NCBI GenBank assembly: GCA_944323075.1
Contig: CALURC010000012.1
Span: 1-64,000, forward strand
DNA length: 64,000 nt
Direction: 5' to 3'
From: an uncultured Alistipes sp.
GTDB lineage: Bacteria; Bacteroidota; Bacteroidia; Bacteroidales; Rikenellaceae
A program made the position numbers and the translations under genes. This document shows positions 53,234 to 61,998 of this stretch, piece after piece (the first letter of the stretch is position 1; every line of letters starts with the position of its first letter). Under the pieces are notes generated by a model that worked only from the letters and a program-made list of their open reading frames with translations, had not been told where the DNA came from and did not search any database.

Positions 53234-54209
53234 TTTCAGCTTCTGAATTATCTGATTTTTTTGATTTTTTCTCTTTGGGTTGTTTGTTCTTAGCCTTTTT
53301 CTGGGGCTGATCCTCCTCTACTTTTTCAGTTGGAGTAAAAGTAGAGGTGTTGCTTTGATTTACGACCTCTTCTTCATCTGTTGTGTCGGAGTCAGTGGTC
53401 GGCTCTTCGTTTTTAAATTTGTCTAAAAACGCTTTTGAATCCTCAAACATTTTATCTGCATCTTTTCGGAAGGTACTTTCCGGAAACTCTTCGATGAACG
53501 TATAATATGCGTCCTGCATGTCCAGATAGCGTTGCCTTTGTAATGATACAATACTATTTTTGGCAAATTCATAATGAGAACTGACGATTAAAAATAACAG
53601 TTCTTCTCTGTGGTTGCTGTCGGGATAACGTTTTATGGCATTGTTGAGAGCAGTAACAGCTGAATTGTAATATCCGATGTCGTAATATAATTTAGCATTC
53701 AGATAAGTTTTGTCGTAAAGTCGTTGTCTGAGATCTGTTAGATTTTCAATTAATTCTTCTTTTTTGTGGCTATTGGGGTAGTGACCTAAATATTCACCGA
53801 TAGCTTGCATGGCGACATGTGTATTGGTCTGATCATTTTCTGGTTCGGGAGAAGAGTAATAAAAACCTTTAGCAAAGTAATATTCAGCCTCTTCTAAAAA
53901 TGGACTACGACGAAATTCTTGCCGAAAAGTATTAAATTGCTCTCCGCTGGATACGAAATCTCCCATATTGTAGTAGCAAACCCCGATGAAAAACATGACG
54001 GAATCAGCGCGATCAGAGTGTGCAAATACATGCTCTACCTCTTTAAAAAGAGTGAGCGCTTTATTGTATTTTTTGTCATTATACAGTTCGAGAGCTTTCT
54101 CGTATTTGTCTTCGCTCGTTCCGTGACGGAGCAATTTATTGTATCCGCTACATGAAGCGATCAGTAGAAGTGTCGCAGCGATGAGAATTTTCGACAAGTG
54201 AAATTTCAT
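53214..54209 (-). CDS. bamD: Outer membrane assembly lipoprotein BamD
   Basis: 331 residues from ATG 54209; an upstream in-frame ATG at 54236 would put nine extra residues ahead of the signal peptide, so 54209 is preferred. The lipobox is IASC, near residue 17-20. TPR-like repeats (about 25-255), beginning YNKLLRHGTSEDKYEKALEL, are diagnostic of BamD/YfiO. It works with BamA to insert beta-barrel proteins in the outer membrane. The C-terminal 60 residues are a Lys/Glu-rich low-complexity tail not usual for enterobacterial BamD. Its end overlaps rpoZ by 20 bases. Confidence 0.92.
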   Translation of the reverse strand: MKFHLSKILIAATLLLIASCSGYNKLLRHGTSEDKYEKALELYNDKKYNKALTLFKEVEHVFAHSDRADSVMFFIGVCYYNMGDFVSSGEQFNTFRQEFRRSPFLEEAEYYFAKGFYYSSPEPENDQTNTHVAMQAIGEYLGHYPNSHKKEELIENLTDLRQRLYDKTYLNAKLYYDIGYYNSAVTALNNAIKRYPDSNHREELLFLIVSSHYEFAKNSIVSLQRQRYLDMQDAYYTFIEEFPESTFRKDADKMFEDSKAFLDKFKNEEPTTDSDTTDEEEVVNQSNTSTFTPTEKVEEDQPQKKAKNKQPKEKKSKKSDNSEAENGTEKE

Positions 54210-54520
54210 TGTTGTTATCCGGGTTTTAATCGCCATTGTCGGAGACGACGATATTTGATCGATCGTCCGTTGATCGGCAAAATTACATATTTTAAACGAT
54301 ATTGGGAAATGCTATATTGTTTTTAAATCGGAAATTTCGTTTTTTTATTGTGTAAAGGAGCATAAAGATTGGTGGTAAGGTAACATGAGAGCCGAAGGAA
54401 AATAGATTTGAGATCATGTTTGTTAAATAAATCTTATCGGGAAAGAGTGAAAAATCTTCGAAAAAATGTTATCTTTGTGCGTTTTTAGGAACTGAAAACT
54501 AACCAAAAAATTATACGACA
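54210..54520. other. 311-base divergent region between bamD and spt
   Basis: Contains a TAATTTTG box (54285-54278) toward bamD and TATCTTTG (54470-54477) toward the transferase; no gene or further structure was recognised. Confidence 0.6.
54470..54477 (+). promoter_or_regulatory. Candidate -7 box for spt
   Basis: TATCTTTG, 43 bases before the GTG start at 54521. A -33 box is not clear. Confidence 0.45.
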
Positions 54521-55771
54521 GTGGATATTTTTGAACGTATACACGAGAATGCGGGAGGTCCGATCGGACAGTATCAGAAACTGAGCCACGGATATTACTC
54601 ATTTCCGAAGCTCGAAGGTGAGATCGGTCCGCATATGACTTTTCGGGGGCGTGAGGTATTGAACTGGAGCCTCAACAACTATTTGGGTTTGGCTAACCAT
54701 CCCGAAGTGCGTAAGGCGGATGCCGAGGCAGCCAAAGAGTTTGGTATGGCTTATCCGATGGGTGCTCGTATGATGAGCGGACAGACCAAATGGCACGAGC
54801 AGCTTGAACGTGAATTGGCCTCATTTGTCGGAAAACCCGATGCGTTTTTGCTTAACTACGGATATCAGGGAATGGTATCAATTATCGATTCGTTGTTAAC
54901 GCGTCGTGATGTAGTGGTTTATGATTCGGAAGCCCACGCTTGTATTATCGATGGTTTGCGGTTGCATACGGGCAAACGTTTCGTTTATCCGCATAACGAT
55001 ATGGAGGCTTGCCGTAAACAGCTCGGTCATGCCACGAAGCTTGCTGCGGAGAATGGTGGTGGTGTGTTGGTGATTACCGAGGGTGTGTTCGGAATGAAGG
55101 GCGATCTGGGTAAGCTGGACGAACTGGTGGCCATGAAGAAGGATTTCAATTTCCGTCTGTTGGTCGATGACGCACACGGTTTTGGAACGATGGGTAAAAC
55201 CGGTGCCGGTACTCCGGAACATTTCGGTGTGGGCGACGGTGTGGATGTTTGGTTCAGCACCTTTGCCAAATCGATGGCCGGAATCGGAGCTTTCGTCGCT
55301 TCGGAAAAGTATATCGTAGATTACCTGCGTTACAACATGCGTTCGCAGACCTACGCCAAGGCGCTTCCGATGCCGATGGTCAAGGGTGCGTTGAAACGTT
55401 TGGAGCTGATCCGTACGCATCCGGAATTCCGCGAAAACCTGTGGAAGATCGTACATGCACTGCAGGACGGATTCCGCGAAAGAGGTTTCGATATTGGAGG
55501 TACGCTCTCTCCGGTTACTCCCGTATATATGAAAGGTGGCGTGGAAGAGGCTTGTAACATTGTGGTCGACCTGCGTGAGACCTATAACCTGTTCTGTTCG
55601 GTGGTCGTTTATCCGGTGATCCCGAAAGGCGAGATCATTCTGCGAATCATCCCGACGGCGGTTCATACGCTCGAAGATGTGAATTACACGTTGGATTGTT
55701 TCGAAAAGTGTCACAAACGTCTGGTCGCTGGAGATTACAAGAAACCTATTCCGGATATGGCGGAAAAATAG
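54521..55771 (+). CDS. Serine palmitoyltransferase-like alpha-oxoamine synthase
   Basis: 416 residues starting with GTG. A fold-type I PLP enzyme of the alpha-oxoamine synthase family: LNYGYQGMVSIIDSL, DDAHGFGTMGKTGAGTPEHF and STFAKSMAGIGAFVAS (PLP Lys near 250). The sequence is typical of Bacteroidales serine palmitoyltransferase, which condenses serine with a fatty acyl thioester to start sphingolipid synthesis; 2-amino-3-ketobutyrate CoA ligase is the closest alternative. It is cytoplasmic. It is monocistronic, with a -7 box upstream and a strong terminator 35 bases after. Confidence 0.88.
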   Translation: MDIFERIHENAGGPIGQYQKLSHGYYSFPKLEGEIGPHMTFRGREVLNWSLNNYLGLANHPEVRKADAEAAKEFGMAYPMGARMMSGQTKWHEQLERELASFVGKPDAFLLNYGYQGMVSIIDSLLTRRDVVVYDSEAHACIIDGLRLHTGKRFVYPHNDMEACRKQLGHATKLAAENGGGVLVITEGVFGMKGDLGKLDELVAMKKDFNFRLLVDDAHGFGTMGKTGAGTPEHFGVGDGVDVWFSTFAKSMAGIGAFVASEKYIVDYLRYNMRSQTYAKALPMPMVKGALKRLELIRTHPEFRENLWKIVHALQDGFRERGFDIGGTLSPVTPVYMKGGVEEACNIVVDLRETYNLFCSVVVYPVIPKGEIILRIIPTAVHTLEDVNYTLDCFEKCHKRLVAGDYKKPIPDMAEK

Positions 55772-56154
55772 AATAAAGCGAGTTTTTGATAATATAGCTT
55801 TGCGGGATGGGATCGTCATAAACGATCCCATCTTTTTTGTGCCTTTTTATCCCGTTTACGCCGACCTGTTTTTGTGTATGTCGAGAATATGAAATCTTGA
55901 CGAGAGGCAAAATCCGGATGTGCAGATTCCGGCAGTCTTTGTAATTTTTGAAAAGAGATGCGGTTTGATGCACGAAGGGTATGGATCCGAATCTGAAGAC
56001 AAAAGTTTCATTTACCTCGGCTCCAACCTTTTCGCTATATTTGTAACCTGTATATGGTGGTGTCATTGCAAGAACTCTAATAAACCGAGTTTGATGCTTT
56101 TGAATTTGCTTATTTTTGTGAAAGAGATCGGATAGAGATCAAAAAGGAGTGATT
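55772..56154. other. 383-base gap between spt and the Ntn-hydrolase
   Basis: Holds the spt terminator (55806-55838) and two TAnnTTTG boxes (56036-56043 and 56111-56118) before ATG 56155. The second has TTTG 17 bases upstream, shorter than preferred. No gene is seen. Confidence 0.6.
55806..55838 (+). terminator. Rho-independent terminator after spt
   Basis: A perfect 11-bp stem GATGGGATCGT/ACGATCCCATC with a 5-base loop and TTTTTT on the plus strand. Confidence 0.9.
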
Positions 56155-57393
56155 ATGCGGAAATTTTTGTGGATAGCGATAATAGCGGTTCTGATCGAAT
56201 CGTTCCTGTTCGGAGAGCCGTTGTACGGGTGTACGACGGCAGTGGTGACGGCACGGGCTTCGGCTACAGGGCGTCCGTTTCTGTGGAAACAGCGGGATAC
56301 GGGAACCGAGTGGAACCACATCGCCCATTTCAAGGGGGAACGTTACGATTTTACCGGTTTGGTCAATTCGGAGGATACCGTGACGCGTGAAGTCTGGACC
56401 GGAGTGAACAGTACAGGTTTCGCCATCATGAATAATGCATCCTATAACATGAAACCCGATTCTCTGATGGGATTGCCCGAGTTGGAGGGCGTCGTGATGA
56501 TGAAGGCGTTGGGCCGGTGTGCGACGGTCGACGAATTCGAGGAGTACATCCGTACGCTGCCCGAACCCCGTTGTCTGGAGACCAATTTCGGGGTGATTGA
56601 CGCGCAAGGTGGCGCAGCTTATTTTGAGGTGTGGGACTACGGATATGTCAAATATGATGCGAACGATCCGGAGATCGCACCGGACGGATATCTGATCCGG
56701 ACCAATTTTTCGTTTTCCGGATTGGAGGACGAAGGGATGGGATATGTCCGATACCAGAACGCGACACATCTTTTCGAACAGGCTTATGCGCAAAAAAAAC
56801 TCTCGCCCGAGTGGATTTTCGAGGTCCCGGCCCGATCGTTTTATAATGCGCAGTTGGAGACAGATTTGGAGCGGGGCAAGGGTCGTTTGCGGAGTGCATG
56901 GGCGGTCGATCAAGACTATATTCCCCGAAACTCGACGGCTGCTTCGGTGGTGGTCGAAGGGGTGTGTGGTGGAGAGCGTACCGATGCCGTGACGATGTGG
57001 TGCCTGTTGGGGTATCCGCCGTGCAGCTATGCGGTTCCGGTTTGGGTATGTGCCGGGGAGCGCATTCCGGAGTGCCTGCGTGCGGGAGCGGGAAAAGACC
57101 GGGCTCCGCAAAACGAGATGGCGGTTAGGATGAAACGGGCGATTTTTCCTGTTACACGCGACAACGGGAAGCGATACATGCGGTTCGACCGGACGCAGGA
57201 TGCGATGCGGCAGCTTGAACGTACCGAACACTTCTCCTTTCAAGTCGGTCGGGAGGTGATCCGGCAAATAGAAGAGCGGGGATACGATCCGGCAGTTGTC
57301 GACGACTGCAACCGGAAACTAGATGTTTTGTTCGAAAAGATTGATGCCCGTATGGCGCAGCGTCAGGAGCAAAGTACATTGTGGAACGAATGA
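56155..57393 (+). CDS. Secreted Ntn-hydrolase, isopenicillin-N acyltransferase/carcinine hydrolase-like
   Basis: 412 residues from ATG 56155; the frame's GTG at 56149 is less likely, and an AAGGAG-like run precedes the ATG. A signal peptide (RKFLWIAIIAVLIESFLFGEPLYG) ends directly before Cys26, which would become the N-terminal nucleophile. CTTAVVTARASATGRPFLWKQRDT fits the Ntn-hydrolase start of the C45/AAT (PF03417-like) and choloylglycine-hydrolase clan, with Arg and Asp after the Cys and Asn in GFAIMNNASYN. It is periplasmic or secreted and probably cleaves an amide. Whether it acts on bile salts, beta-lactams or peptides is unknown. Confidence 0.8.
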   Translation: MRKFLWIAIIAVLIESFLFGEPLYGCTTAVVTARASATGRPFLWKQRDTGTEWNHIAHFKGERYDFTGLVNSEDTVTREVWTGVNSTGFAIMNNASYNMKPDSLMGLPELEGVVMMKALGRCATVDEFEEYIRTLPEPRCLETNFGVIDAQGGAAYFEVWDYGYVKYDANDPEIAPDGYLIRTNFSFSGLEDEGMGYVRYQNATHLFEQAYAQKKLSPEWIFEVPARSFYNAQLETDLERGKGRLRSAWAVDQDYIPRNSTAASVVVEGVCGGERTDAVTMWCLLGYPPCSYAVPVWVCAGERIPECLRAGAGKDRAPQNEMAVRMKRAIFPVTRDNGKRYMRFDRTQDAMRQLERTEHFSFQVGREVIRQIEERGYDPAVVDDCNRKLDVLFEKIDARMAQRQEQSTLWNE

Positions 57394-57558
57394 CATTCTC
57401 GGGGCATTTGTGCGCGGGGGGAAGAGATCGACACCATGAATATCATTTCCTCGAGGTGTCGAAGCATAATCGTTGTACTTTTTCTGAATGGAACGGAAGA
57501 GAAGATCGTGTGGTAGCCTGTTCAATATATATTATTGGGATAAGTGTTGTATGCCGTA

Positions 57559-57602
57559 ATAAATAAAAGGAGCGCCGAAACTTCGGCGCTCCTTTTATTT
57601 AT
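57559..57602. terminator. Strong bidirectional terminator
   Basis: A perfect 21-bp inverted repeat with a 2-base centre (loop effectively AAACTT), A/T-rich at both ends. It serves the convergent Ntn-hydrolase and glnA genes. Confidence 0.9.
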
Positions 57603-57619
57603 GGTGGTTGTGTTATAGT

Positions 57620-59806
57620 TTAACTGATTGTCATGATTTCACGATACTTGGGCAGTGGCCAGAGCTCGTCGTCGACGATCAGTTCAAGTTTGTCGATGTC
57701 GTACCGGATGCGGTCAAGATAAGTCTGTACCTCCTGTGAATAGCCAATCGCACGATCTACCACATTGTCCATGTGGTTGTAGCGTTTACGAGCTTCTACC
57801 ATTTGGTAGGTGTTTTCGCGGATTGCCTTGACGTGTTTGGCGATAGTCTGAATTGTCCGGATTTCTTCTGCTGCCAGATCTCTGTACTCGTCGGGAAGAA
57901 TCTCCTTGAGACCCTCGACATTCTTGATCAGTACATTCTGGTATCGGATGGCAGTGGGCACGATGTGATTCGCTGCCATGTCGGCCAAAACACGCGATTC
58001 GATCTGGATCTTTTTGATCAGGTTCTCCATATTGATCTCATATCGTGCGTGAATTTCCGTTTCGTTGAAAACCTTGTGCTTCTCGAACAGCTTGATGTAC
58101 TCTTTGCTACTGAAGATACGGAAGGCATCGGGAACGCTCTGAATACTTTCCAGCCCCCGTTTTTGAGCCTCTTCCAACCACTCCTTGCTGTAGCCGTTGC
58201 CTTCGAAGCGGATTTTTTTCGAGGCTATGATGTATTTCCGAATGATCTGCAAAACGGCTTCATCTTTCTTCACCCCTTTGTTGATCAGTTTGTCGACTTC
58301 GCTTTTGAATTGTGTGAGTTGTTCGGCAACAGCCGTGTTGATAGCAATCAGCGGTGCCGCACAGTTATTCGACGAACCTGTTGCACGGAATTCGAAACGG
58401 TTTCCGGTGAACGCGAACGGAGATGTTCGGTTGCGGTCGGTGTTGTCGAGCAAAATTTCGGGAATCTTTCCGATGTCGAGTTTGATTTCGGTCTTTTCGT
58501 CAGGCGTCATTTTGCGGTCGCTCAAACGCTCTTCGAGCGAGTCCAATATAGCCGACAGGGTAGATCCAGTGAAGACGGAGAGTACGGTAGGGGGAGCTTC
58601 ATGCGACCCCATACGCAAGGAGTTCGATTGTGTGGCGATGGAGGCCATGAACAGAGGGCCGTAGTTGTGTGCAGCCATGATCGTGTTGACGAAGAAGGTG
58701 AGAAACTGGATGTTGTTCTTCGGCGTTTTTCCCGGAGCCAGTAAGTTGACACCCGTATCGGTCAGCAGTGACCAGTTGCAGTGTTTACCCGATCCGTTGA
58801 CTCCAGCGAATGGCTTCTCGTGGAACAGAACGCGGAGTTTGTGTTTTTGAGCCAGACGGCGCATCAAGGTCATCAGCAGGGTATTGTGGTCGACGGCAAT
58901 GTTGGCCTCCTCGAAGACCGGGGCGCATTCGAACTGGTTAGGTGCCACTTCGTTATGTCGGGTTTTGATCGGAATGCCGAGTCGGTAGGCATGCCATTCG
59001 AAATCTTTCATGAACTCCAAAACGCGGCTCGGAATAGCACCGAAATAGTGGTCGTCGAGCTGTTGGTCTTTTGCTGCGATGTGTCCCATGAGTGTCCTGC
59101 CTGTCTGGGCCAGATCGGGACGGGCTTGGAACAGAGCCTCGTCTACGAGAAAATATTCCTGCTCCCATCCCAGTGTCACGTTGACCTTCTCGACATCTTT
59201 GTCGAAAAGTTGGCATACGTCAACGGCAGCTTTGTCGAGGGCAAGAAGCGATTTGAGCAGCGGGGTTTTGAAATCGAGCGCTTCACCCGTGTAGGCTACG
59301 AAAATACTCGGAATACAGAGTGTCTTGTCGAGAATAAAAGCGGGCGAAGTCGGATCCCATGCCGAATACCCTCTGGCTTCGAATGTGTTGCGGAGCCCTC
59401 CGGTGGGAAAACTCGATGCATCGGGTTCCTGTTGGACGAGAAGTTCTCCTTTAAAAGTTTCGAACGAACCACCTCCGAACATCGGTTCGAAGAAGGCATC
59501 GTGTTTTTCTGCAGTCGAGTCATTGAGCGGCTGGAACCAGTGTGAATAGTGGGTAGCACCCTTTTCCATAGCCCATGTTTTCATTCCTTGAGCGACTTGG
59601 TTGGCGATTTTCCGGTCGATACGCTTTCCGCCGTCGATAGCGGCACACAGACTTTCGTAAGCCTCTTTCGAAATGTATTGTCTCATTTTTTCTTTGTCGA
59701 AAACATCGGCTCCGAAAATTTCTGATATTTTTTCTTGTGGTAAATTGGTTTTGACCGGCTCTCTTCTCGACATTTCATCGAGTGCTCTGAATCGTAATAT
59801 GGCCAT
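57620..59806 (-). CDS. glnN: Type III glutamine synthetase
   Basis: 728 residues, the size of the GSIII (GlnN) class, not of GSI (about 470). It makes glutamine from glutamate, ammonia and ATP. GSIII-specific blocks visible: GATHYSHWFQPLND, AEKHDAFFEPMFGGG, WEQEYFLVDEALF, NEVAPNQFECAPVFEEANI and HEKPFAGVNGSGKHCNWSL, followed by NRTSPFAFTGNRFEFRATG. It is a large cytoplasmic dodecamer in studied members. A TACTTTTG box at 59837-59844 lies just upstream. It is monocistronic before the terminator at 57559. Confidence 0.96.
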   Translation of the reverse strand: MAILRFRALDEMSRREPVKTNLPQEKISEIFGADVFDKEKMRQYISKEAYESLCAAIDGGKRIDRKIANQVAQGMKTWAMEKGATHYSHWFQPLNDSTAEKHDAFFEPMFGGGSFETFKGELLVQQEPDASSFPTGGLRNTFEARGYSAWDPTSPAFILDKTLCIPSIFVAYTGEALDFKTPLLKSLLALDKAAVDVCQLFDKDVEKVNVTLGWEQEYFLVDEALFQARPDLAQTGRTLMGHIAAKDQQLDDHYFGAIPSRVLEFMKDFEWHAYRLGIPIKTRHNEVAPNQFECAPVFEEANIAVDHNTLLMTLMRRLAQKHKLRVLFHEKPFAGVNGSGKHCNWSLLTDTGVNLLAPGKTPKNNIQFLTFFVNTIMAAHNYGPLFMASIATQSNSLRMGSHEAPPTVLSVFTGSTLSAILDSLEERLSDRKMTPDEKTEIKLDIGKIPEILLDNTDRNRTSPFAFTGNRFEFRATGSSNNCAAPLIAINTAVAEQLTQFKSEVDKLINKGVKKDEAVLQIIRKYIIASKKIRFEGNGYSKEWLEEAQKRGLESIQSVPDAFRIFSSKEYIKLFEKHKVFNETEIHARYEINMENLIKKIQIESRVLADMAANHIVPTAIRYQNVLIKNVEGLKEILPDEYRDLAAEEIRTIQTIAKHVKAIRENTYQMVEARKRYNHMDNVVDRAIGYSQEVQTYLDRIRYDIDKLELIVDDELWPLPKYREIMTIS

Positions 59807-59836
59807 GTTGTATAGATTTTAGGGTGTTTACGGATG

Positions 59837-59844
59837 CAAAAGTA
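59837..59844 (-). promoter_or_regulatory. Candidate -7 box for glnN
   Basis: TACTTTTG on minus, 30 bases before the glnN ATG. No -33 TTTG is clear. Confidence 0.45.
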
Positions 59845-59910
59845 TATAAAATTTACGAGGAACCCCTATAAAAAAGAGGTTCTTATTGTAAAAGTAGTAA
59901 AAAATTCCGT

Positions 59911-60882
59911 TTAGTCGAATGATTGCATGCCGGTTTGAGCGATGCGAATGATTTTTTGGTAATCTTCGTAGTTGAGCTCCATGAAGAAGTAGTGGATCGG
60001 ATCGACCCGCATGCCGTTGTGTTTGATCTCATAGTGGAGGTGGGGTGCCAGTGAAAGGCCTGAATTTCCCGATTGAGCTATGATATCGCCTCGTTTAACC
60101 CGTTCTCCTCGTTTGGCATAAATTTTCCCCAAATGACAGTAGGTGGTTTCGTATCCGTTTCCGTGGTCGATGATGACCGTTTTTCCTGAGGTTGTATTTT
60201 TTGTCAGAACGTCTTTCACTCGTCCATCGGCCGTGGCGAATACCCGGGATCCCTCGCTCACCGTGTAGTCCACACCTTGGTGTGCGGTCAATATTTTATA
60301 AAAGGGGTGCATCCGCATGCCGTACGAAGCGGTCAGCAACGTCAGGTCTTTGTTGATGACGGGCTGTATGGCCGGAATGTTGGCGATCTGCTGTTTCAGT
60401 GAGTCGGCTGTCTGTTCCAGGGTAGCCACGGTGTACAGATGTTCACTGCACTGTTTTTCGAGTTGTTTTAGTTTCTCGAAAAATTCGGTACCGAGTTCCT
60501 TATTGGATTTGTTGAGCAGCTCTTCGTAGTTCTCCCATCGTTTTTTTTCGAACTCTGAATCGAAGTTGTAGGGATCCGATTCGAACAGTGCGTTGAAAAC
60601 CTGTTCATCGCGGTCGATCACGTTATAGAGTACCTGTTCGATCATCTCGTAGCGGGCACTGAGTGAATCGTATTGCTGTTCGAGCTTCCGAGTGCTGTGT
60701 TTCATCTTGTACTCCAGCGGAGTGTCGAAGAAGAATGAGAAGGCGATATAGTAGAGGACGGCGATACCGATCCATACGAACAGGTGTACGACACCTCGCC
60801 AGAATTTCTGTTTGAACTTCTCGCGCTGCCGTTCCTCTTTGGGAACCATCTCTTTGAAGCTGATGTTTTTATCCTGTCCCAT
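59911..60882 (-). CDS. Membrane-anchored M23 peptidase (downstream of the pair)
   Basis: 323 residues. One transmembrane segment (about 33-52), a periplasmic coiled coil (about 60-175) and an M23/LytM metallopeptidase (about 190-310). Zinc ligands are visible: HQGVD (His and Asp near 220) and HLHYE (His near 290). It probably cuts or remodels peptidoglycan cross-links. It starts 3 bases after the paralogous M23 gene, so the two are cotranscribed. Confidence 0.9.
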   Translation of the reverse strand: MGQDKNISFKEMVPKEERQREKFKQKFWRGVVHLFVWIGIAVLYYIAFSFFFDTPLEYKMKHSTRKLEQQYDSLSARYEMIEQVLYNVIDRDEQVFNALFESDPYNFDSEFEKKRWENYEELLNKSNKELGTEFFEKLKQLEKQCSEHLYTVATLEQTADSLKQQIANIPAIQPVINKDLTLLTASYGMRMHPFYKILTAHQGVDYTVSEGSRVFATADGRVKDVLTKNTTSGKTVIIDHGNGYETTYCHLGKIYAKRGERVKRGDIIAQSGNSGLSLAPHLHYEIKHNGMRVDPIHYFFMELNYEDYQKIIRIAQTGMQSFD

Positions 60883-60885
60883 TGT

Positions 60886-61854
60886 TTAATCCTCTTCGAA
60901 TGTGGTATATTGAGCGGATTCGATAATCTTGTTGAACTCTTCTTCGCTCATGTCGCGGCTCAAGTAGTTGATCGGGTCGACATGCAGTTTTTTGTAGATG
61001 ACCTCGTAGTGGAGGTGGGCCCCTTTGGCTCTACCCGTATTGCCGACTTCGCCGATCTTCTCGCCGCGTTTTACCTTTTGTCCCGGTACGACGTCGATTT
61101 TGCTTAGGTGTGCATATCGGGTTTTGTATCCGAAACCGTGATTGAGCAGGACCTGTTTGCCGTATCCTGTAGTTCCTTCGAGATCGAAAGCGACGGTCCC
61201 ATCGCCTGTAGCGTATACGGGAGTGCCAATTGGAGAACCCATGTCTACACCTTTGTGTCCTTGTATTCTTCCGGTAATCGGATGTACCCGGGTGCCGAAT
61301 GCCCCGAGGCGTCCCCGCATGCGGCTTCGGTCGATCGGCCATATTGCCGGGATGGCATCGGCCATCAGCGCTTTGTCTTTCGACAGATTTTCGAGTTCAT
61401 CAAGTGATTTGGATTCGAGGTATAGCAGTCGGCTCATGGCATCGAGGCTTTTCCACGTTCCCACCATCTCCATCGTGTAGAGATCGCCCTGCATGTCGCT
61501 GTATTTTATCTCAGGATATTCGGTGTAAACACCTTGTATTGTCATAGAGTCGGCGGCGAAAAGTGGGCGGTAAACGTTGTTGTCGCGGTGGCGCAGTTCT
61601 TGCAGTTTGACTGTTGCGGCGTGGATTTTGTCGTTGAGGATGTCGTATTTGAGCAATAGCTCATTATTCCGCTCTTCGATATGATACATTTTGGGGGTGT
61701 AAAAGAAGAAAGAGAAGAGCAGATTTGCGATTGATGCCAAAATGAAACCGATCAGAATTTTTCGCAGGATACGATAGAATCGGATACGAAAAGGGATTGC
61801 GATCACCTCGTAGGTGAGGGTTTGCGGGTTGAATTTATAGCGTTTTTTTTTCAT
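60886..61854 (-). CDS. Membrane-anchored M23 peptidase (upstream of the pair)
   Basis: 322 residues. A short cytoplasmic tail, one transmembrane segment (about 27-50), a coiled coil (about 60-160) and an M23 domain (about 175-310). Zinc ligands: HKGVD and HLHYE, as in its neighbour. A peptidoglycan endopeptidase or LytM-type regulator is expected. The two genes are a tandem duplication, divergent from alaS, with a TAATTTTG box at 61918-61925 and ATTG 20 bases upstream of it. Confidence 0.9.
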   Translation of the reverse strand: MKKKRYKFNPQTLTYEVIAIPFRIRFYRILRKILIGFILASIANLLFSFFFYTPKMYHIEERNNELLLKYDILNDKIHAATVKLQELRHRDNNVYRPLFAADSMTIQGVYTEYPEIKYSDMQGDLYTMEMVGTWKSLDAMSRLLYLESKSLDELENLSKDKALMADAIPAIWPIDRSRMRGRLGAFGTRVHPITGRIQGHKGVDMGSPIGTPVYATGDGTVAFDLEGTTGYGKQVLLNHGFGYKTRYAHLSKIDVVPGQKVKRGEKIGEVGNTGRAKGAHLHYEVIYKKLHVDPINYLSRDMSEEEFNKIIESAQYTTFEED

Positions 61855-61877
61855 TATGGGTCCCTTACGTCGGATCG

Positions 61878-61945
61878 TATCTTTGTGAAAAAACTATTTT
61901 ATCCTTGGAAGATACAACAAAATTAGACGAATTTACTTAATTTTG
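61878..61945. promoter_or_regulatory. Overlapping divergent -7 boxes of alaS and the M23 pair
   Basis: Plus-strand TATCTTTG at 61878-61885 and TAATTTTG at 61938-61945 face alaS; minus-strand TAATTTTG at 61925-61918, with ATTG at 61949-61946, faces the M23 pair. Which plus box is used cannot be decided. Confidence 0.4.
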
Positions 61946-61998
61946 CAATTTCTTACATGGATAACGTACATAGGTGCGTCGATATTACAATAATGCGT

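Noticed and set aside
59860-59883. AGGAACC/GGTTCTT hairpin after the M23 pair
   Set aside because: Short with a wobble pair and no T-run right after on the minus strand; not a confident terminator.
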